A stretch of DNA of 64,000 nt from Nonlabens dokdonensis DSW-6. GTDB lineage: Bacteria; Bacteroidota; Bacteroidia; Flavobacteriales; Flavobacteriaceae. The stretch spans positions 3,783,501-3,847,500 of the forward strand of contig NC_020156.1 of assembly GCF_000332115.1 (NCBI RefSeq). Direction: 5' to 3'. Within the stretch, counting starts at the first letter, position 1, and each line of letters starts with the position of its first letter. This document shows, in pieces, positions 1 to 8,763 of this stretch. A model generated the notes under the pieces. It made no database searches. It was not told where the DNA came from and worked only from the letters and a program-made list of their open reading frames with translations. A program made the position numbers and the translations under genes.

Positions 1-361
1 ACTGAGTAATTGTCATTATAGATATTTTCTACAAAAATAAAAAACACTATTCGCAAAATTGATGATGAAGCAGTTTATTTTGATTTAAATAACAGTCCGT
101 ATGTAGGACAATTATCCAGTTTTCTATAAAAAATATATGTGCATTCTACAAAATATGACTTTTCACTCTGTAAAAATTATCAGGCTTTTAAATTGTTTAT
201 CAAAAGATAAAATTACCGCTCTTTGAATGAAATTATTATGAACATTTAACGACTTAAAAATGGTAAATGCTTGTTATAAAAATTGATTCTTAAAGACATG
301 GAATTCCTAATATTAATATGGAATATACGTTCTTAAAATCTTTCAATCATGTCTTGGAACT

Positions 362-369
362 TATCTTTG
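362..369 (+). promoter_or_regulatory. TAnnTTTG promoter box upstream of cytochrome c gene
   Basis: TATCTTTG matches the Bacteroidota -7 consensus TAnnTTTG and lies 65 nt before the cytochrome start codon. No convincing -33 TTG element is seen at the usual spacing. The palindromic repeat at 383-404 would fall inside the resulting 5' leader. Confidence 0.4.
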
Positions 370-382
370 TAGTAAGCTTTTA

Positions 383-404
383 TTCCGCTTTCGCGAAAGC
401 GGAA
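383..404. repeat. Palindromic repeat, copy 1 (intergenic, 22-bp perfect)
   Basis: This is the longest perfect copy: 11 bp each side of a CG centre, core GCTTTCGCGAAAGC at 387-400. It lies 30 nt ahead of the cytochrome start, downstream of the promoter-like box, so it could fold as a hairpin in the leader RNA. Confidence 0.9.
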
Positions 405-434
405 ACTTTAATAATAATTAAAAAATAAACGACT

Positions 435-881
435 ATGTTTAACGATTTATCTAAGGGTCTGGCAATAATTTCTGGCTTAATATTAACCATGATTCTCGTC
501 ATATTTGGTGCTGCATTTTTTGTTGCCCAAGAACAACAAAAGTATACTATTCAAGCGCCACAAGAACCTATCGAAGTGAAACCTCCAGTAGTGCTTACAG
601 AACAACAAGAACTAGGAGAATCCCTTTTCAAAACAAATTGTGCTTCTTGTCATAAAAGATATAAAAAAGCCGTGGGACCTGCCTTGTATGGTGTAACGGA
701 GCGTCGTGATCAAGAATGGTTGTATAAATGGATAGTGAATAGTTCGCAACTTATTCAATCTGGAGATGCGCAAGCAGTTGCCATATACAATGAGTACAAT
801 CAGTCTAACATGAATGCCTTCCCGCAATTATCAAATGATGATATAGATGCCATTTTATCTTGGGTAGAGATTCCTAAATAA
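435..881 (+). CDS. Membrane-anchored c-type cytochrome (class I)
   Basis: This is a 148-residue protein with one N-terminal membrane segment (about residues 8-31), a Pro/Glu-rich linker and a mono-heme cytochrome c domain. The heme site is C69-A-S-C72-H73, and M126 in MNAFPQL is the probable sixth iron ligand. It should be anchored in the inner membrane with the heme domain in the periplasm, passing electrons in respiration. The small class I fold resembles cytochrome domains linked to terminal oxidases or nitrous-oxide/nitric-oxide systems, but no such partner is adjacent, so the redox partner is unknown. The ATG start is supported by the signal-anchor directly behind it. Confidence 0.85.
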   Translation: MFNDLSKGLAIISGLILTMILVIFGAAFFVAQEQQKYTIQAPQEPIEVKPPVVLTEQQELGESLFKTNCASCHKRYKKAVGPALYGVTERRDQEWLYKWIVNSSQLIQSGDAQAVAIYNEYNQSNMNAFPQLSNDDIDAILSWVEIPK

Positions 882-949
882 TTAACAAGACATTACAAAC
901 GCAATGCAAGGTTAATTGTAAATTTATCCTCTAATTAAAAATTAAATTC

Positions 950-1450
950 ATGGCAACGATCACAATTGGAGGAAACGAAATTTCAACTAGTGGACAACTT
1001 CCAGAAGTAGGAACCCAAGCACCAGACTTTAAACTCAAAAAAGCCGACCTTTCTGAAGCTTCTCTTAACGACTATAGTGGTAAACGTGTTATCTTAAATA
1101 TCTTTCCTAGTATAGATACAGATGTATGCGCTACATCAGTACGTAATTTTAATAAACGTGCAACAGAACTTGATAATACTGCTGTATTATGTATATCTAG
1201 AGATACTCCATTTGCTCAAAAACGATTTGCAAACGATGAAGAAATAGAGAACGTAGAGAATTTAAGCGATGTGATAGATGGTTCTTTTGGTGAAAAATAT
1301 GGTTTAACCATGACATCAGGACCTCTTGCCGGTTTTCACTCTAGAGCTGTAATTGTTCTCGACGAACAAGGAAAAGTGATGTACAACGAGCAAGTTCCAG
1401 AAATTGCAGACGAACCTAATTACCTAGAAGCTCTTAAATCGCTTTTATAA
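950..1450 (+). CDS. tpx: Thiol peroxidase Tpx
   Basis: This is a 166-residue peroxiredoxin of the Tpx class, which reduces hydrogen and alkyl peroxides. The peroxidatic site is in SIDTDVCATSVR with C60 as the attacking cysteine. C81 lies in AVLCISRDTPFAQ and matches the structural cysteine C82 of the E. coli enzyme. The resolving cysteine expected after the KRF motif (E. coli C95) is alanine (A94), and the protein has no third cysteine. It may therefore work as a 1-Cys enzyme or be resolved by another thiol. Length and the rest of the fold are normal. The next gene begins directly after its stop codon. Confidence 0.93.
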   Translation: MATITIGGNEISTSGQLPEVGTQAPDFKLKKADLSEASLNDYSGKRVILNIFPSIDTDVCATSVRNFNKRATELDNTAVLCISRDTPFAQKRFANDEEIENVENLSDVIDGSFGEKYGLTMTSGPLAGFHSRAVIVLDEQGKVMYNEQVPEIADEPNYLEALKSLL

Positions 1451-1828
1451 TTGGGATTTATTAAATTCATTACAGGCAGGATTAAGGCTATGGGATATGC
1501 CACAAAAGGCGCGATCATTCTACTTAAAACCGAACCTAGCATACAAGTACAAGCCGCAATAGCGGTAATTATGACTATTGCTGGCTTTTATTTTAATATT
1601 ACTAGTACAGAATGGATCGCCCAAACCTTTTGTATAGGTCTCGTCATGGGACTAGAAGGAATGAATACGACCGCAGAGGCTATTGCAGATTTTATCCATC
1701 CTGATTTTCATGAAAAAATAGGACACATAAAAGATATCGCTGCTGGTGCTGTCGTGATTACTGCTATTGCTGCGGCTGTCGTTGGGTTTATTATTTATAC
1801 GCCTTATGTCGTGGCACTTTTTGAGTGA
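1451..1828 (+). CDS. dgkA: Diacylglycerol/undecaprenol kinase family protein
   Basis: This is a small integral membrane kinase of the prokaryotic DAGK family, 125 residues with three membrane helices. It phosphorylates diacylglycerol or undecaprenol and so feeds lipid carriers back to envelope synthesis. The family signature is visible in GLEGMNTTAEAIAD, followed by IKDIAAGAVVI. The start is a TTG touching the tpx stop codon. It is preferred over the ATG at 1490 because the conserved GRIKAMGYATKGA segment would otherwise be cut. The tight spacing suggests cotranscription with tpx. Which lipid it uses cannot be told from sequence. Confidence 0.88.
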   Translation: MGFIKFITGRIKAMGYATKGAIILLKTEPSIQVQAAIAVIMTIAGFYFNITSTEWIAQTFCIGLVMGLEGMNTTAEAIADFIHPDFHEKIGHIKDIAAGAVVITAIAAAVVGFIIYTPYVVALFE

Positions 1829-1910
1829 ATAAAATAGAGAGCATATTTCATTTCATTTATAAGTTAACTAATAACTCACAACTACTTCTTTAAATGCCAT
1901 GCAATATTCT

Positions 1911-1918
1911 TATTTTTG
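1911..1918 (+). promoter_or_regulatory. TAnnTTTG promoter box upstream of ftsK
   Basis: TATTTTTG lies 17 nt ahead of the ftsK ATG and matches the Bacteroidota -7 box. Transcription would start only about 10 nt before the gene. Confidence 0.5.
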
Positions 1919-1935
1919 CTCGTTCACTATAGTTC

Positions 1936-4359
1936 ATGGCGCGTAAAAAATCTACAACCAAAAAATCTACAGCAAAGACTAAAAAACCTTTGCAAATCCC
2001 TAGCTTTAAACTCAATAGATTACAACAAGTAATTCTAGGTAGTGCGCTCATGGTTTTCAGCCTATTATTGTTGTTCTCCTTTACTTCCTTTTTATTTACT
2101 GGAGCTCAAGACCAGAGTATCATTGAAGAATTGGGCGGCCGCAGCGTAGTAACTCAAAACTGGATCAGCCAGCTGGGTGCATGGTTAGGACACGTATTTA
2201 TTTATAAAGGATTTGGTATTCCCGCATTTTCTATAGCGATTATGACTTTTATCTCTGGAATTTATTTATTTGCCAGTGGTGATGATGCGTTCTCGCTTTC
2301 GCGAAAGCGGATTTCTAACCTATGGTTTTGGGGATTGCTATTAATGTTGTGGTTTTCTGTCACTCTAGGATTTTTTCATAAATCTAATGCCTTGTTAGGC
2401 GGAAAAGTGGGCTATGAATTGAATGATTTCCTGCAAGATTATTTAGGTCTTATAGGTGCTGTTTTAGTCATGGTTTTCATTGCGATCGTTTATCTCGTAT
2501 TGAGATTAAAACTAACTCCTGAAATTATCAGTGCCTATTTTTCTAAGAAAGCAGGAGAAGTAAAAGAAGAATTTGACGGAATTGCATCTACCGACGAAGA
2601 GAGTGAATGGGAGAAAGCTACTGTAGAAGGCAGCTCGCTAGAAGATGAAACTGTAACAGAAGAACCTATTAACCTTTCTGGAAATGATATGGAGGTTACT
2701 GTTCCTGAAGAAGAAATTATTCCAGAACCGGTTTTAAAGAAAACGGTCGCGCCTAAAGATGAGGACGACATAGGAATGGATATCGAGCCTACTCAAGAGG
2801 AAGAAGAAGTGGATAATAAAGCTTCTAAGCTTGTGGAGGATTTTGGCGAATTTGATCCTACTTTAGAGCTGAGCAATTTTCAATTTCCACCTATTGATCT
2901 ATTGAAGGATTACACCAAAGGGAAAACCATCACGATCAATGAAGAAGAGCTGCAAGCTAATAAAGATCGTATTGTTGAAACACTCAAGAATTACAAAATT
3001 GGGATCGCAAAAATCAGTGCTACCATAGGACCTACGGTAACACTTTATGAAATTGTACCTGAGGCAGGAATACGTATTTCAAAAATCAAAAATCTAGAAG
3101 ACGATATCGCCTTATCGCTTGCTGCGCTGGGAATACGTATCATCGCTCCTATTCCAGGAAAAGGAACTATAGGAATTGAGGTGCCTAATCAAAATCCGTC
3201 CATAGTATCTATGCGATCGGTTATTGCATCGCCTAAGTTTCAAAATGCAGAGATGGAACTTCCTATCGCATTTGGTAAAAATATCTCTAATGAAACCTTT
3301 GTAGTAGACCTTGCCAAAATGCCTCACCTACTTATGGCTGGTGCGACTGGACAAGGTAAATCTGTAGGATTGAATGCGATTCTTACTTCGCTACTTTATT
3401 CCAAGCATCCAGCAGAAGTAAAGTTTGTTTTGGTAGATCCTAAAAAGGTAGAATTGACCTTATTTAATAAAATAGAGCGTCATTACCTAGCTAAATTACC
3501 TGATAGTGAAGAAGCGATCATTACTGACAACTCTAAGGTAATCAACACCTTGAACAGTCTTTGTATTGAGATGGATCAACGTTACGATATCCTGAAAGAC
3601 GCGATGTGTCGTAACTTAAAAGAATACAACGCAAAGTTTAAAGCACGCAAACTGAATCCAGCAAATGGTCATAAATTCTTACCGTACATCGTACTGGTAG
3701 TAGATGAGTTTGCCGACTTGATCATGACCGCTGGAAAAGAGGTAGAAACACCTATTGCTAGACTTGCCCAACTGGCTCGTGCGATAGGAATTCATTTAAT
3801 AATAGCAACTCAAAGACCATCGGTAAACGTAATTACTGGTATGATCAAGGCTAACTTCCCTGCAAGAATCTCCTTTAGAGTAATGCAAAAGGTAGACTCG
3901 CGCACCATTCTAGATAGTGGTGGCGCAGACCAGTTGATAGGTCGTGGAGACATGTTATACACCGCAGGAAACGAGTTGATACGTATTCAGTGTGCATTTG
4001 TGGACACTCCAGAGGTTGAAAAAATCACCGATTTCATAGGCGGTCAGAAGGCATATCCAGACGCACATTTACTGCCAGAATATGTAGGTGAAGATGGTGG
4101 CACAAGTCTTGATAATAATATAGACGATAGAGATGCAAAATTTAAAGAAGCTGCAGAAATTATTGTTGTGGCTCAACAAGGAAGTGCCTCGCTTTTACAA
4201 CGTAAATTAAAGTTGGGATACAATCGTGCCGGCCGTATTATCGATCAACTGGAGGCTGCAGGTATTGTAGGCGGCTTTGAAGGTAGTAAGGCGCGACAAG
4301 TTTTAATTCCAGATTTAGCTTCTCTAGAAGTGTTTTTAAATGAAGAAAGTAATAAATAA
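1936..4359 (+). CDS. ftsK: DNA translocase FtsK
   Basis: This 807-residue protein pumps chromosome ends across the closing division septum. The N-terminal part (to about residue 190) holds four membrane helices. An acidic, low-complexity linker (about 205-300) follows, then the RecA-like motor with Walker A GATGQGKS at 469-476 and Walker B VVDEFADL from about 588. A C-terminal winged-helix gamma domain (about 735-800) reads DNA polarity signals. Length is typical for Bacteroidota. A copy of the palindromic repeat at 2294-2309 is read in frame as part of FSLSRKRIS in the membrane domain. It is followed after 3 nt by lolA, so the two probably share a transcript. Confidence 0.97.
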   Translation: MARKKSTTKKSTAKTKKPLQIPSFKLNRLQQVILGSALMVFSLLLLFSFTSFLFTGAQDQSIIEELGGRSVVTQNWISQLGAWLGHVFIYKGFGIPAFSIAIMTFISGIYLFASGDDAFSLSRKRISNLWFWGLLLMLWFSVTLGFFHKSNALLGGKVGYELNDFLQDYLGLIGAVLVMVFIAIVYLVLRLKLTPEIISAYFSKKAGEVKEEFDGIASTDEESEWEKATVEGSSLEDETVTEEPINLSGNDMEVTVPEEEIIPEPVLKKTVAPKDEDDIGMDIEPTQEEEEVDNKASKLVEDFGEFDPTLELSNFQFPPIDLLKDYTKGKTITINEEELQANKDRIVETLKNYKIGIAKISATIGPTVTLYEIVPEAGIRISKIKNLEDDIALSLAALGIRIIAPIPGKGTIGIEVPNQNPSIVSMRSVIASPKFQNAEMELPIAFGKNISNETFVVDLAKMPHLLMAGATGQGKSVGLNAILTSLLYSKHPAEVKFVLVDPKKVELTLFNKIERHYLAKLPDSEEAIITDNSKVINTLNSLCIEMDQRYDILKDAMCRNLKEYNAKFKARKLNPANGHKFLPYIVLVVDEFADLIMTAGKEVETPIARLAQLARAIGIHLIIATQRPSVNVITGMIKANFPARISFRVMQKVDSRTILDSGGADQLIGRGDMLYTAGNELIRIQCAFVDTPEVEKITDFIGGQKAYPDAHLLPEYVGEDGGTSLDNNIDDRDAKFKEAAEIIVVAQQGSASLLQRKLKLGYNRAGRIIDQLEAAGIVGGFEGSKARQVLIPDLASLEVFLNEESNK
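2294..2309. repeat. Palindromic repeat, copy 2 (inside ftsK)
   Basis: 16-bp CGCTTTCGCGAAAGCG, translated here in the frame giving LSRK in the loop between membrane helices of FtsK. Confidence 0.9.
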
Positions 4360-4362
4360 AAA

Positions 4363-5013
4363 ATGAACATGAAAAATTATTTCCTATCTGTTTTTATGAT
4401 TTTCGCTTTCGCGAAAGCGGTAACGGCACAAGATGCTAAGGCAGATAAATTGCTTAATGAAGTAGCTGAAAAATTTAAGTCTTATGATAATGTCTCTTTT
4501 GACTATAAATTAAACATCAAAAATCCAAAGACAGGAACAGATCGAGATATGCAAGGAGATGCAAAAATGTCTGGAGAAAAATACAATGTCAATTTTGAAG
4601 GCACCAATTTAATTTTTGACGGGAAAAAGCAATATGCTATAGATAAGGCAAATGAACAAGTAGATATTTCTAAAGTAAGTAAGGATGATGATCAAGCGAT
4701 CACTCCTTCTAACATACTAACCTTTTATGAAAAAGGATACATTAAAACATGGGATATTTTACAAAATGAAGGTGGTAGAAAAATCCAATTTGTAAAATTA
4801 ACTCCCATAAAATCAGATTCTGAATATAAAAACGTTCTTTTAGGAATAGATGTTAATACAAAACATATTTATAAGGCAATCATCACAGACACTTCTGGAA
4901 ATGTTGTGACGTTTTTTATGAAGTCTCTTAAAACTAATGAACCATTACCTAAAAATTCATTTACCTACGATCCTTCTAAATACAAGAATTGGACAATCCA
5001 AGAAATGAATTAA
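4363..5013 (+). CDS. lolA: LolA-like outer-membrane lipoprotein carrier
   Basis: This 216-residue protein has a signal peptide, with likely cleavage after VTA at residue 22, and then a LolA-like half-barrel. It should carry lipoproteins across the periplasm from the LolCDE complex to the outer membrane. Family features are the N-terminal DAKADKLLNEVAEKFKSYDN segment and a C-terminal TFFMKSL-PKNSFTYD region. The palindromic repeat at 4404-4419 encodes AFAKA at residues 15-19, part of the signal peptide itself. An ATG at 4369 (Met3) is an equally possible start. The gene is 3 nt behind ftsK and 38 nt ahead of the permease gene. Confidence 0.88.
   Translation: MNMKNYFLSVFMIFAFAKAVTAQDAKADKLLNEVAEKFKSYDNVSFDYKLNIKNPKTGTDRDMQGDAKMSGEKYNVNFEGTNLIFDGKKQYAIDKANEQVDISKVSKDDDQAITPSNILTFYEKGYIKTWDILQNEGGRKIQFVKLTPIKSDSEYKNVLLGIDVNTKHIYKAIITDTSGNVVTFFMKSLKTNEPLPKNSFTYDPSKYKNWTIQEMN
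4404..4419. repeat. Palindromic repeat, copy 3 (inside lolA signal peptide)
   Basis: 16-bp perfect copy, translated as AFAKA within the hydrophobic and cleavage region of the LolA signal peptide. Confidence 0.9.
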
Positions 5014-5051
5014 GCGTTAAAAAGGAATATACTTAGTTCTTAGCCTACAAT

Positions 5052-6428
5052 TTGAAAATATTAGATCGATACATATTAAGCCAATACATAAAGACGTTTT
5101 TAAGCGTCTTTATTGTATTAATGTTTATTCTTATTCTACAAGCGATATGGTTATACATAAAAGAGCTGGCTGGTAAAGATCTAGATGTTGTTACCATAGT
5201 TAAATTTTTATACTACTCTACTCCTGTTGCTGTTCCTATTGCATTGCCGCTAAGTGTACTTCTGGCTGCCATTTTAGTTTTTGGGAATATGGCTGAGAAT
5301 TATGAGTTTGCTGCCATGAAGTCTAATGGAATTTCTTTGCAAAGAGCTATGAGGTCTCTCACTATTGTAATCTTAGGAATAGGAATAACGTCCTTTTTAT
5401 TTGCGAACTCTGTAATACCTTGGGGACATTTAAAACAACGTAATTTAAGGGGAAACATCGCAAAAATGAAGCCTGCGATGGCTATAGGAAAAGGTACCTT
5501 CAATCAATTAGGAGATATCAATATTAAAGTAGCCGACAAGTCTGGTGAGAACGGTAAATTTCTTACCGACGTTATAATCCATAAAAAGAATCCTAATAAA
5601 AATGGAAATTACACGGTCATCAAAAGTAAACGAGGTGAGTTAAAAAGTTCCCTGAAGTCTAACGTAATCCAGTTAGTCTTAGAAGAAGGTAACTATTACG
5701 AAGACTTATATTTATTGCAACCTAGAAAAGCAAGAACTTCTCCTTTTGTAAAGAGCTATTTTGATACCTACACGCTTAACATAGATGTTTCTAAATTGAA
5801 TCAAGTAGACGTAGATGAAGAGTCTGTTACTGATAATCATAGGATGCTTAAAATTAATGAGCTGTACAATCGTATAGATACGTTCTCATTAGCGCTTTCT
5901 AACAACTATAAAATTTATCGTAATAATCAACACAATGCTTGGGCTCCAAAGGCATTAGACAATAGAGTAGAATTGGATACTATTAAAGAGAATCCAGAAG
6001 ATTTCCTAGCCTCTTTAGATATTTATAATCAGCGTAGAGCATTAGAAGTGGCTCTTTCAAAAATGCGCAGTCAGCGAGCAGCTGTTCAAAATCGTGAGGC
6101 ACAACTTAAAGGTGAAGCCTCTAGACTTGCCAAACATGAAATTGAGATTCATAAAAAATATGTTTTGGGAGTCGCTTGTATTATACTTTTCTTCATAGGC
6201 GCGCCATTAGGTGCTATTATAAAAAAAGGAGGAATGGGTTTACCTCTTGTGGTTGCTACATTATTCTTTTTGACCTATCACTTTATAGGAATCTTTGCAG
6301 AAAAGGCCGCAACAGAAGGTGCTTTTCCAGCCTGGTTAGGTGCATGGATGAGTACGTTTATCATTTTTCCTATAGGTATTTATCTTACCTATAGAGCAAC
6401 TACTGATCAAGGAATTTTTAGTAGTTAA
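5052..6428 (+). CDS. LptF/LptG family LPS-export permease
   Basis: This 458-residue inner-membrane protein has a YjgP/YjgQ fold: membrane helices near residues 12-32, 55-80 and 100-120, a large periplasmic beta domain, and three more helices from about 375 to the end. In the Lpt machine such permeases pair with the LptB ATPase to extract LPS. The TTG start gives the family-typical MKILDRYILSQYIKTF. An extended, charged segment between about 260 and 360 (YNQRRALEVALSKMRSQRA) is usual in Bacteroidota versions. It follows lolA closely, making a small envelope-biogenesis unit. Whether it plays the LptF or LptG role is undetermined. Confidence 0.92.
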   Translation: MKILDRYILSQYIKTFLSVFIVLMFILILQAIWLYIKELAGKDLDVVTIVKFLYYSTPVAVPIALPLSVLLAAILVFGNMAENYEFAAMKSNGISLQRAMRSLTIVILGIGITSFLFANSVIPWGHLKQRNLRGNIAKMKPAMAIGKGTFNQLGDINIKVADKSGENGKFLTDVIIHKKNPNKNGNYTVIKSKRGELKSSLKSNVIQLVLEEGNYYEDLYLLQPRKARTSPFVKSYFDTYTLNIDVSKLNQVDVDEESVTDNHRMLKINELYNRIDTFSLALSNNYKIYRNNQHNAWAPKALDNRVELDTIKENPEDFLASLDIYNQRRALEVALSKMRSQRAAVQNREAQLKGEASRLAKHEIEIHKKYVLGVACIILFFIGAPLGAIIKKGGMGLPLVVATLFFLTYHFIGIFAEKAATEGAFPAWLGAWMSTFIIFPIGIYLTYRATTDQGIFSS

Positions 6429-6498
6429 AGCTTTAATTACTCTATTCCAAAACCTTTAAAATTAGACTAAAATATCGGAGTGGCTGCGCTTAATCCGT

Positions 6499-6506
6499 AT
6501 CTTTGT
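6499..6506 (+). promoter_or_regulatory. TAnnTTTG promoter box upstream of ribB
   Basis: TATCTTTG, 18 nt ahead of the ribB ATG. No FMN riboswitch fold or conserved RFN element was seen in the 96-nt gap. Confidence 0.45.
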
Positions 6507-6524
6507 AATTAAAGCATTTACTAT

Positions 6525-7673
6525 ATGATTACTCAAGAAAAAACTTCGACAAAAATTAAATTAGATCGAATTGAGGACGCTATTGAAGATATTAAAAATG
6601 GTAAAGTAATCATTGTAGTAGATGATGAAAACCGCGAGAACGAAGGTGATTTTCTTGCTAGTGCACAATCTGCAACTCCAGAGATGATCAATTTTATGGC
6701 CACACATGGTCGCGGTTTAATTTGTGCACCGCTCACTCAATCAAGGGCTAAAGAATTAGAACTAGCCATGATGGTTAACAATAATTCAGATCCGATGGAG
6801 ACTGCTTTTACCGTTTCTATAGACTTGAGAGGACATGGAGTGACCACTGGAATTAGTGCTAGTGATAGAGCTAAAACTATCAAAGCCATGATCCATCCAG
6901 ATACGCAACCACATGATTTTAGTAAACCTGGACATATTTTCCCGCTTAAGGCTAAAGATGGTGGTGTATTACGTAGAACTGGTCATACTGAAGCTGCTAT
7001 AGACTTCGCAAGATTAGCTGGTCATGAGCCTGCAGGAGTAATCGTTGAGATTATGAATGAGGATGGGACAATGGCAAGGCTTCCTCAACTTATGGAAGTG
7101 GCAAAACAACACGATTTGAAACTAGTTTCTATTGAAGATCTAGTAGCTTATCGTATGAAAAACGATAGCCTTATTGTAAAGAAAGAAGATTTCAAGCTCA
7201 AAACACGTTTTGGCAGTTATCGTTTACGCGCTTATCAACAAACGACTAATAATCAGATTCACATTGCGCTTACCTTAGGAGATTGGAATCAACAAGAAAC
7301 GGTTCTTACTCGTATGAATTCTACTCAAGTAAATAACGACCTCTTCTCTACCCTAACTAGTAATGCTGATAGAAAAATAGACGCGATGTTTGACCTTCTT
7401 AATAAAGAAGGAAAAGGCGCCATCGTTTTTATTAATCAGCAGTTTGAACCAGAAAACATGCTTGGTAGGCTTGAACAACTTAAAGACCTTCAAGAAAATG
7501 GTGTGGTGAAGGCGCCAAGACGCAATCTAGATAATAAGGATTATGGTATAGGTGCTCAAATTCTACATGATTTGAACATCACTAAGCTTAAATTAATGAC
7601 CAATTCAGAGCAAAGTAAGCGCATAGGAATGATAGGCTATGGTCTTGAAATCGTAGAAACTATTTCTTATTAA
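6525..7673 (+). CDS. ribB: DHBP synthase RibB with degenerate GTP-cyclohydrolase-II-like domain (RibBX type)
   Basis: Residues 1 to about 215 are 3,4-dihydroxy-2-butanone-4-phosphate synthase, making the four-carbon riboflavin precursor from ribulose 5-phosphate. The acidic loop [11 protein letters not shown] (33-43) and RRTGHTEAA are intact. Residues 215-382 align with GTP cyclohydrolase II, but the zinc cysteines are gone: the usual HSEC becomes NSTQ, the CDC pair is replaced by SNADRK, and the catalytic EGRGIGL reads EPENMLG. Only the C-terminal [10 protein letters not shown] and LTN-like segments survive. This half is therefore probably not a cyclohydrolase, as known for RibBX proteins, and a separate ribA is expected elsewhere in the genome. 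Confidence 0.93.
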   Translation: MITQEKTSTKIKLDRIEDAIEDIKNGKVIIVVDDENRENEGDFLASAQSATPEMINFMATHGRGLICAPLTQSRAKELELAMMVNNNSDPMETAFTVSIDLRGHGVTTGISASDRAKTIKAMIHPDTQPHDFSKPGHIFPLKAKDGGVLRRTGHTEAAIDFARLAGHEPAGVIVEIMNEDGTMARLPQLMEVAKQHDLKLVSIEDLVAYRMKNDSLIVKKEDFKLKTRFGSYRLRAYQQTTNNQIHIALTLGDWNQQETVLTRMNSTQVNNDLFSTLTSNADRKIDAMFDLLNKEGKGAIVFINQQFEPENMLGRLEQLKDLQENGVVKAPRRNLDNKDYGIGAQILHDLNITKLKLMTNSEQSKRIGMIGYGLEIVETISY

Positions 7674-7684
7674 TAAAGTGATCT

Positions 7685-7700
7685 CGCTTTCGCGAAAGCG
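7685..7700. repeat. Palindromic repeat, copy 4 (between ribB and murQ)
   Basis: 16-bp copy filling most of the 38-nt gap between ribB and murQ, ending 11 nt before the murQ ATG. Confidence 0.9.
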
Positions 7701-7711
7701 GAACTTCCATT

Positions 7712-8527
7712 ATGACATTTAAAAAAATTACAGAGCAAGATTCTCGTTACAATGATTTAGAAAAAATGACTTCTAAAGAACTGTTAGAGAATATTAATAA
7801 AGAGGATCAAACGGTAGCTGTTGCTGTAGAGAAAGTACTTCCTGCAATAGAACAACTGGTGACTGTGATAGTTGATAAAATGAAATCTGGTGGTCGTTTA
7901 TTTTATATTGGCGCTGGAACTAGTGGAAGATTAGGGATCCTAGACGCTAGTGAATGTCCACCTACTTTTGGTGTGAGTGATGATAAAATAATAGGTATCA
8001 TCGCTGGTGGAGATATTGCGATAAGAAAAGCTGTTGAAAATGCAGAGGATGATGCAAACCAAGCTTTTAAAGACCTTAAAAAACACCAAATAACTTCTAA
8101 GGATGTCGTGATAGGAATCGCTGCAAGTGGTACTACTCCATACGTCATAGGCGGATTAAAAACCTGTAATGACAATGGTATCGCTACAGGATGTATAACT
8201 TGTAATCCAGAGAGTCAACTAGATATAGTAGCTGCTTATCCTGTTGCAGTCGTAGTAGGACCAGAATTTGTGACAGGCAGCAGCCGCATGAAGGCTGGTA
8301 CTGCTCAAAAAATGATTCTCAACATGATAAGTACAAGTGTTATGATTCAATTAGGTCATGTGAAGGATAATAAAATGGTAGATATGCAGTTAAGTAATGA
8401 CAAGCTAGTCGACCGTGGTACTCGCATGATTATGGAAGCTACTGGAACTGATTACGAAATTGCTAAACGCTTATTAATGGATCATGGTAGCGTTAGAAAT
8501 GCTATTTTAAATTATGGAATTTGCTAA
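7712..8527 (+). CDS. murQ: N-acetylmuramic acid 6-phosphate etherase MurQ
   Basis: This 271-residue SIS-domain enzyme cleaves the lactyl ether of MurNAc-6-phosphate to give GlcNAc-6-phosphate and D-lactate, for recycling peptidoglycan. The phosphosugar loop GAGTSGRLG begins at residue 67, the next motif is DASECPPTFG, and ASGTTPYV and FVTGSSRMKAGTAQK are both present. Length is normal. The stop overlaps the leader of the next small gene by a few bases, so murQ and the four genes to 12488 look like one transcript. No anhydro-MurNAc kinase or dedicated sugar transporter is adjacent. Confidence 0.95.
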   Translation: MTFKKITEQDSRYNDLEKMTSKELLENINKEDQTVAVAVEKVLPAIEQLVTVIVDKMKSGGRLFYIGAGTSGRLGILDASECPPTFGVSDDKIIGIIAGGDIAIRKAVENAEDDANQAFKDLKKHQITSKDVVIGIAASGTTPYVIGGLKTCNDNGIATGCITCNPESQLDIVAAYPVAVVVGPEFVTGSSRMKAGTAQKMILNMISTSVMIQLGHVKDNKMVDMQLSNDKLVDRGTRMIMEATGTDYEIAKRLLMDHGSVRNAILNYGIC

Positions 8528-8529
8528 TT

Positions 8530-8763
8530 ATGGAACAAAAATCAACAGATCGTGATGTATTAGTAAAAGGAATTCAAAGACTTGCGATAAGTGTTTTGTT
8601 CTTGTTTGCAGGTCCTATTTTGATTTATATAGGAGCCGGATCTGATCATCCTATCATATTTTTAATGCCTGGAATTGCTTTTGCCATATTAGCAGTGGTA
8701 TTCATTTTTCAAGGAATCAATTTGATTCTAGATTCTATGTTTAAATCTAACAAAACCAGATAA
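8530..8763 (+). CDS. Small two-helix membrane protein, DUF6095-like
   Basis: This 77-residue protein (starting MEQKSTDRD) has two membrane helices, about residues 17-38 and 44-67, joined by a short polar loop. It resembles the small conserved flavobacterial family I know as DUF6095, whose function is unknown. The ATG at 8530, 3 nt after the murQ stop, is preferred over a TTG at 8521 that would overlap murQ. Its stop codon shares one base with the next start. No function is proposed. Confidence 0.7.
   Translation: MEQKSTDRDVLVKGIQRLAISVLFLFAGPILIYIGAGSDHPIIFLMPGIAFAILAVVFIFQGINLILDSMFKSNKTR

Larger units (their letters stand above)
1..434. other. Gene-poor left edge of window
   Basis: No complete gene was recognised here. 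Positions 22-129 on the + strand are open and end in TAA. They would encode about 35 residues ending in NNSPYVGQLSSFL, but there is no ATG and stops lie just upstream in the same frame, so this could be the decayed tail of a gene or chance. The rest is AT-rich and non-coding. Near its right end it carries a promoter-like box and one copy of the palindromic repeat, both ahead of the cytochrome gene. Confidence 0.4.

Noticed and set aside
22..129. Possible C-terminal gene fragment at left edge
   Set aside because: No start codon, only about 35 codons, stops close upstream, no family recognised; kept only as a note in the left-edge entry.
6429..6524. FMN riboswitch ahead of ribB
   Set aside because: No RFN-like conserved bases or multi-branch fold in the 96-nt gap, which is mostly AT-rich.
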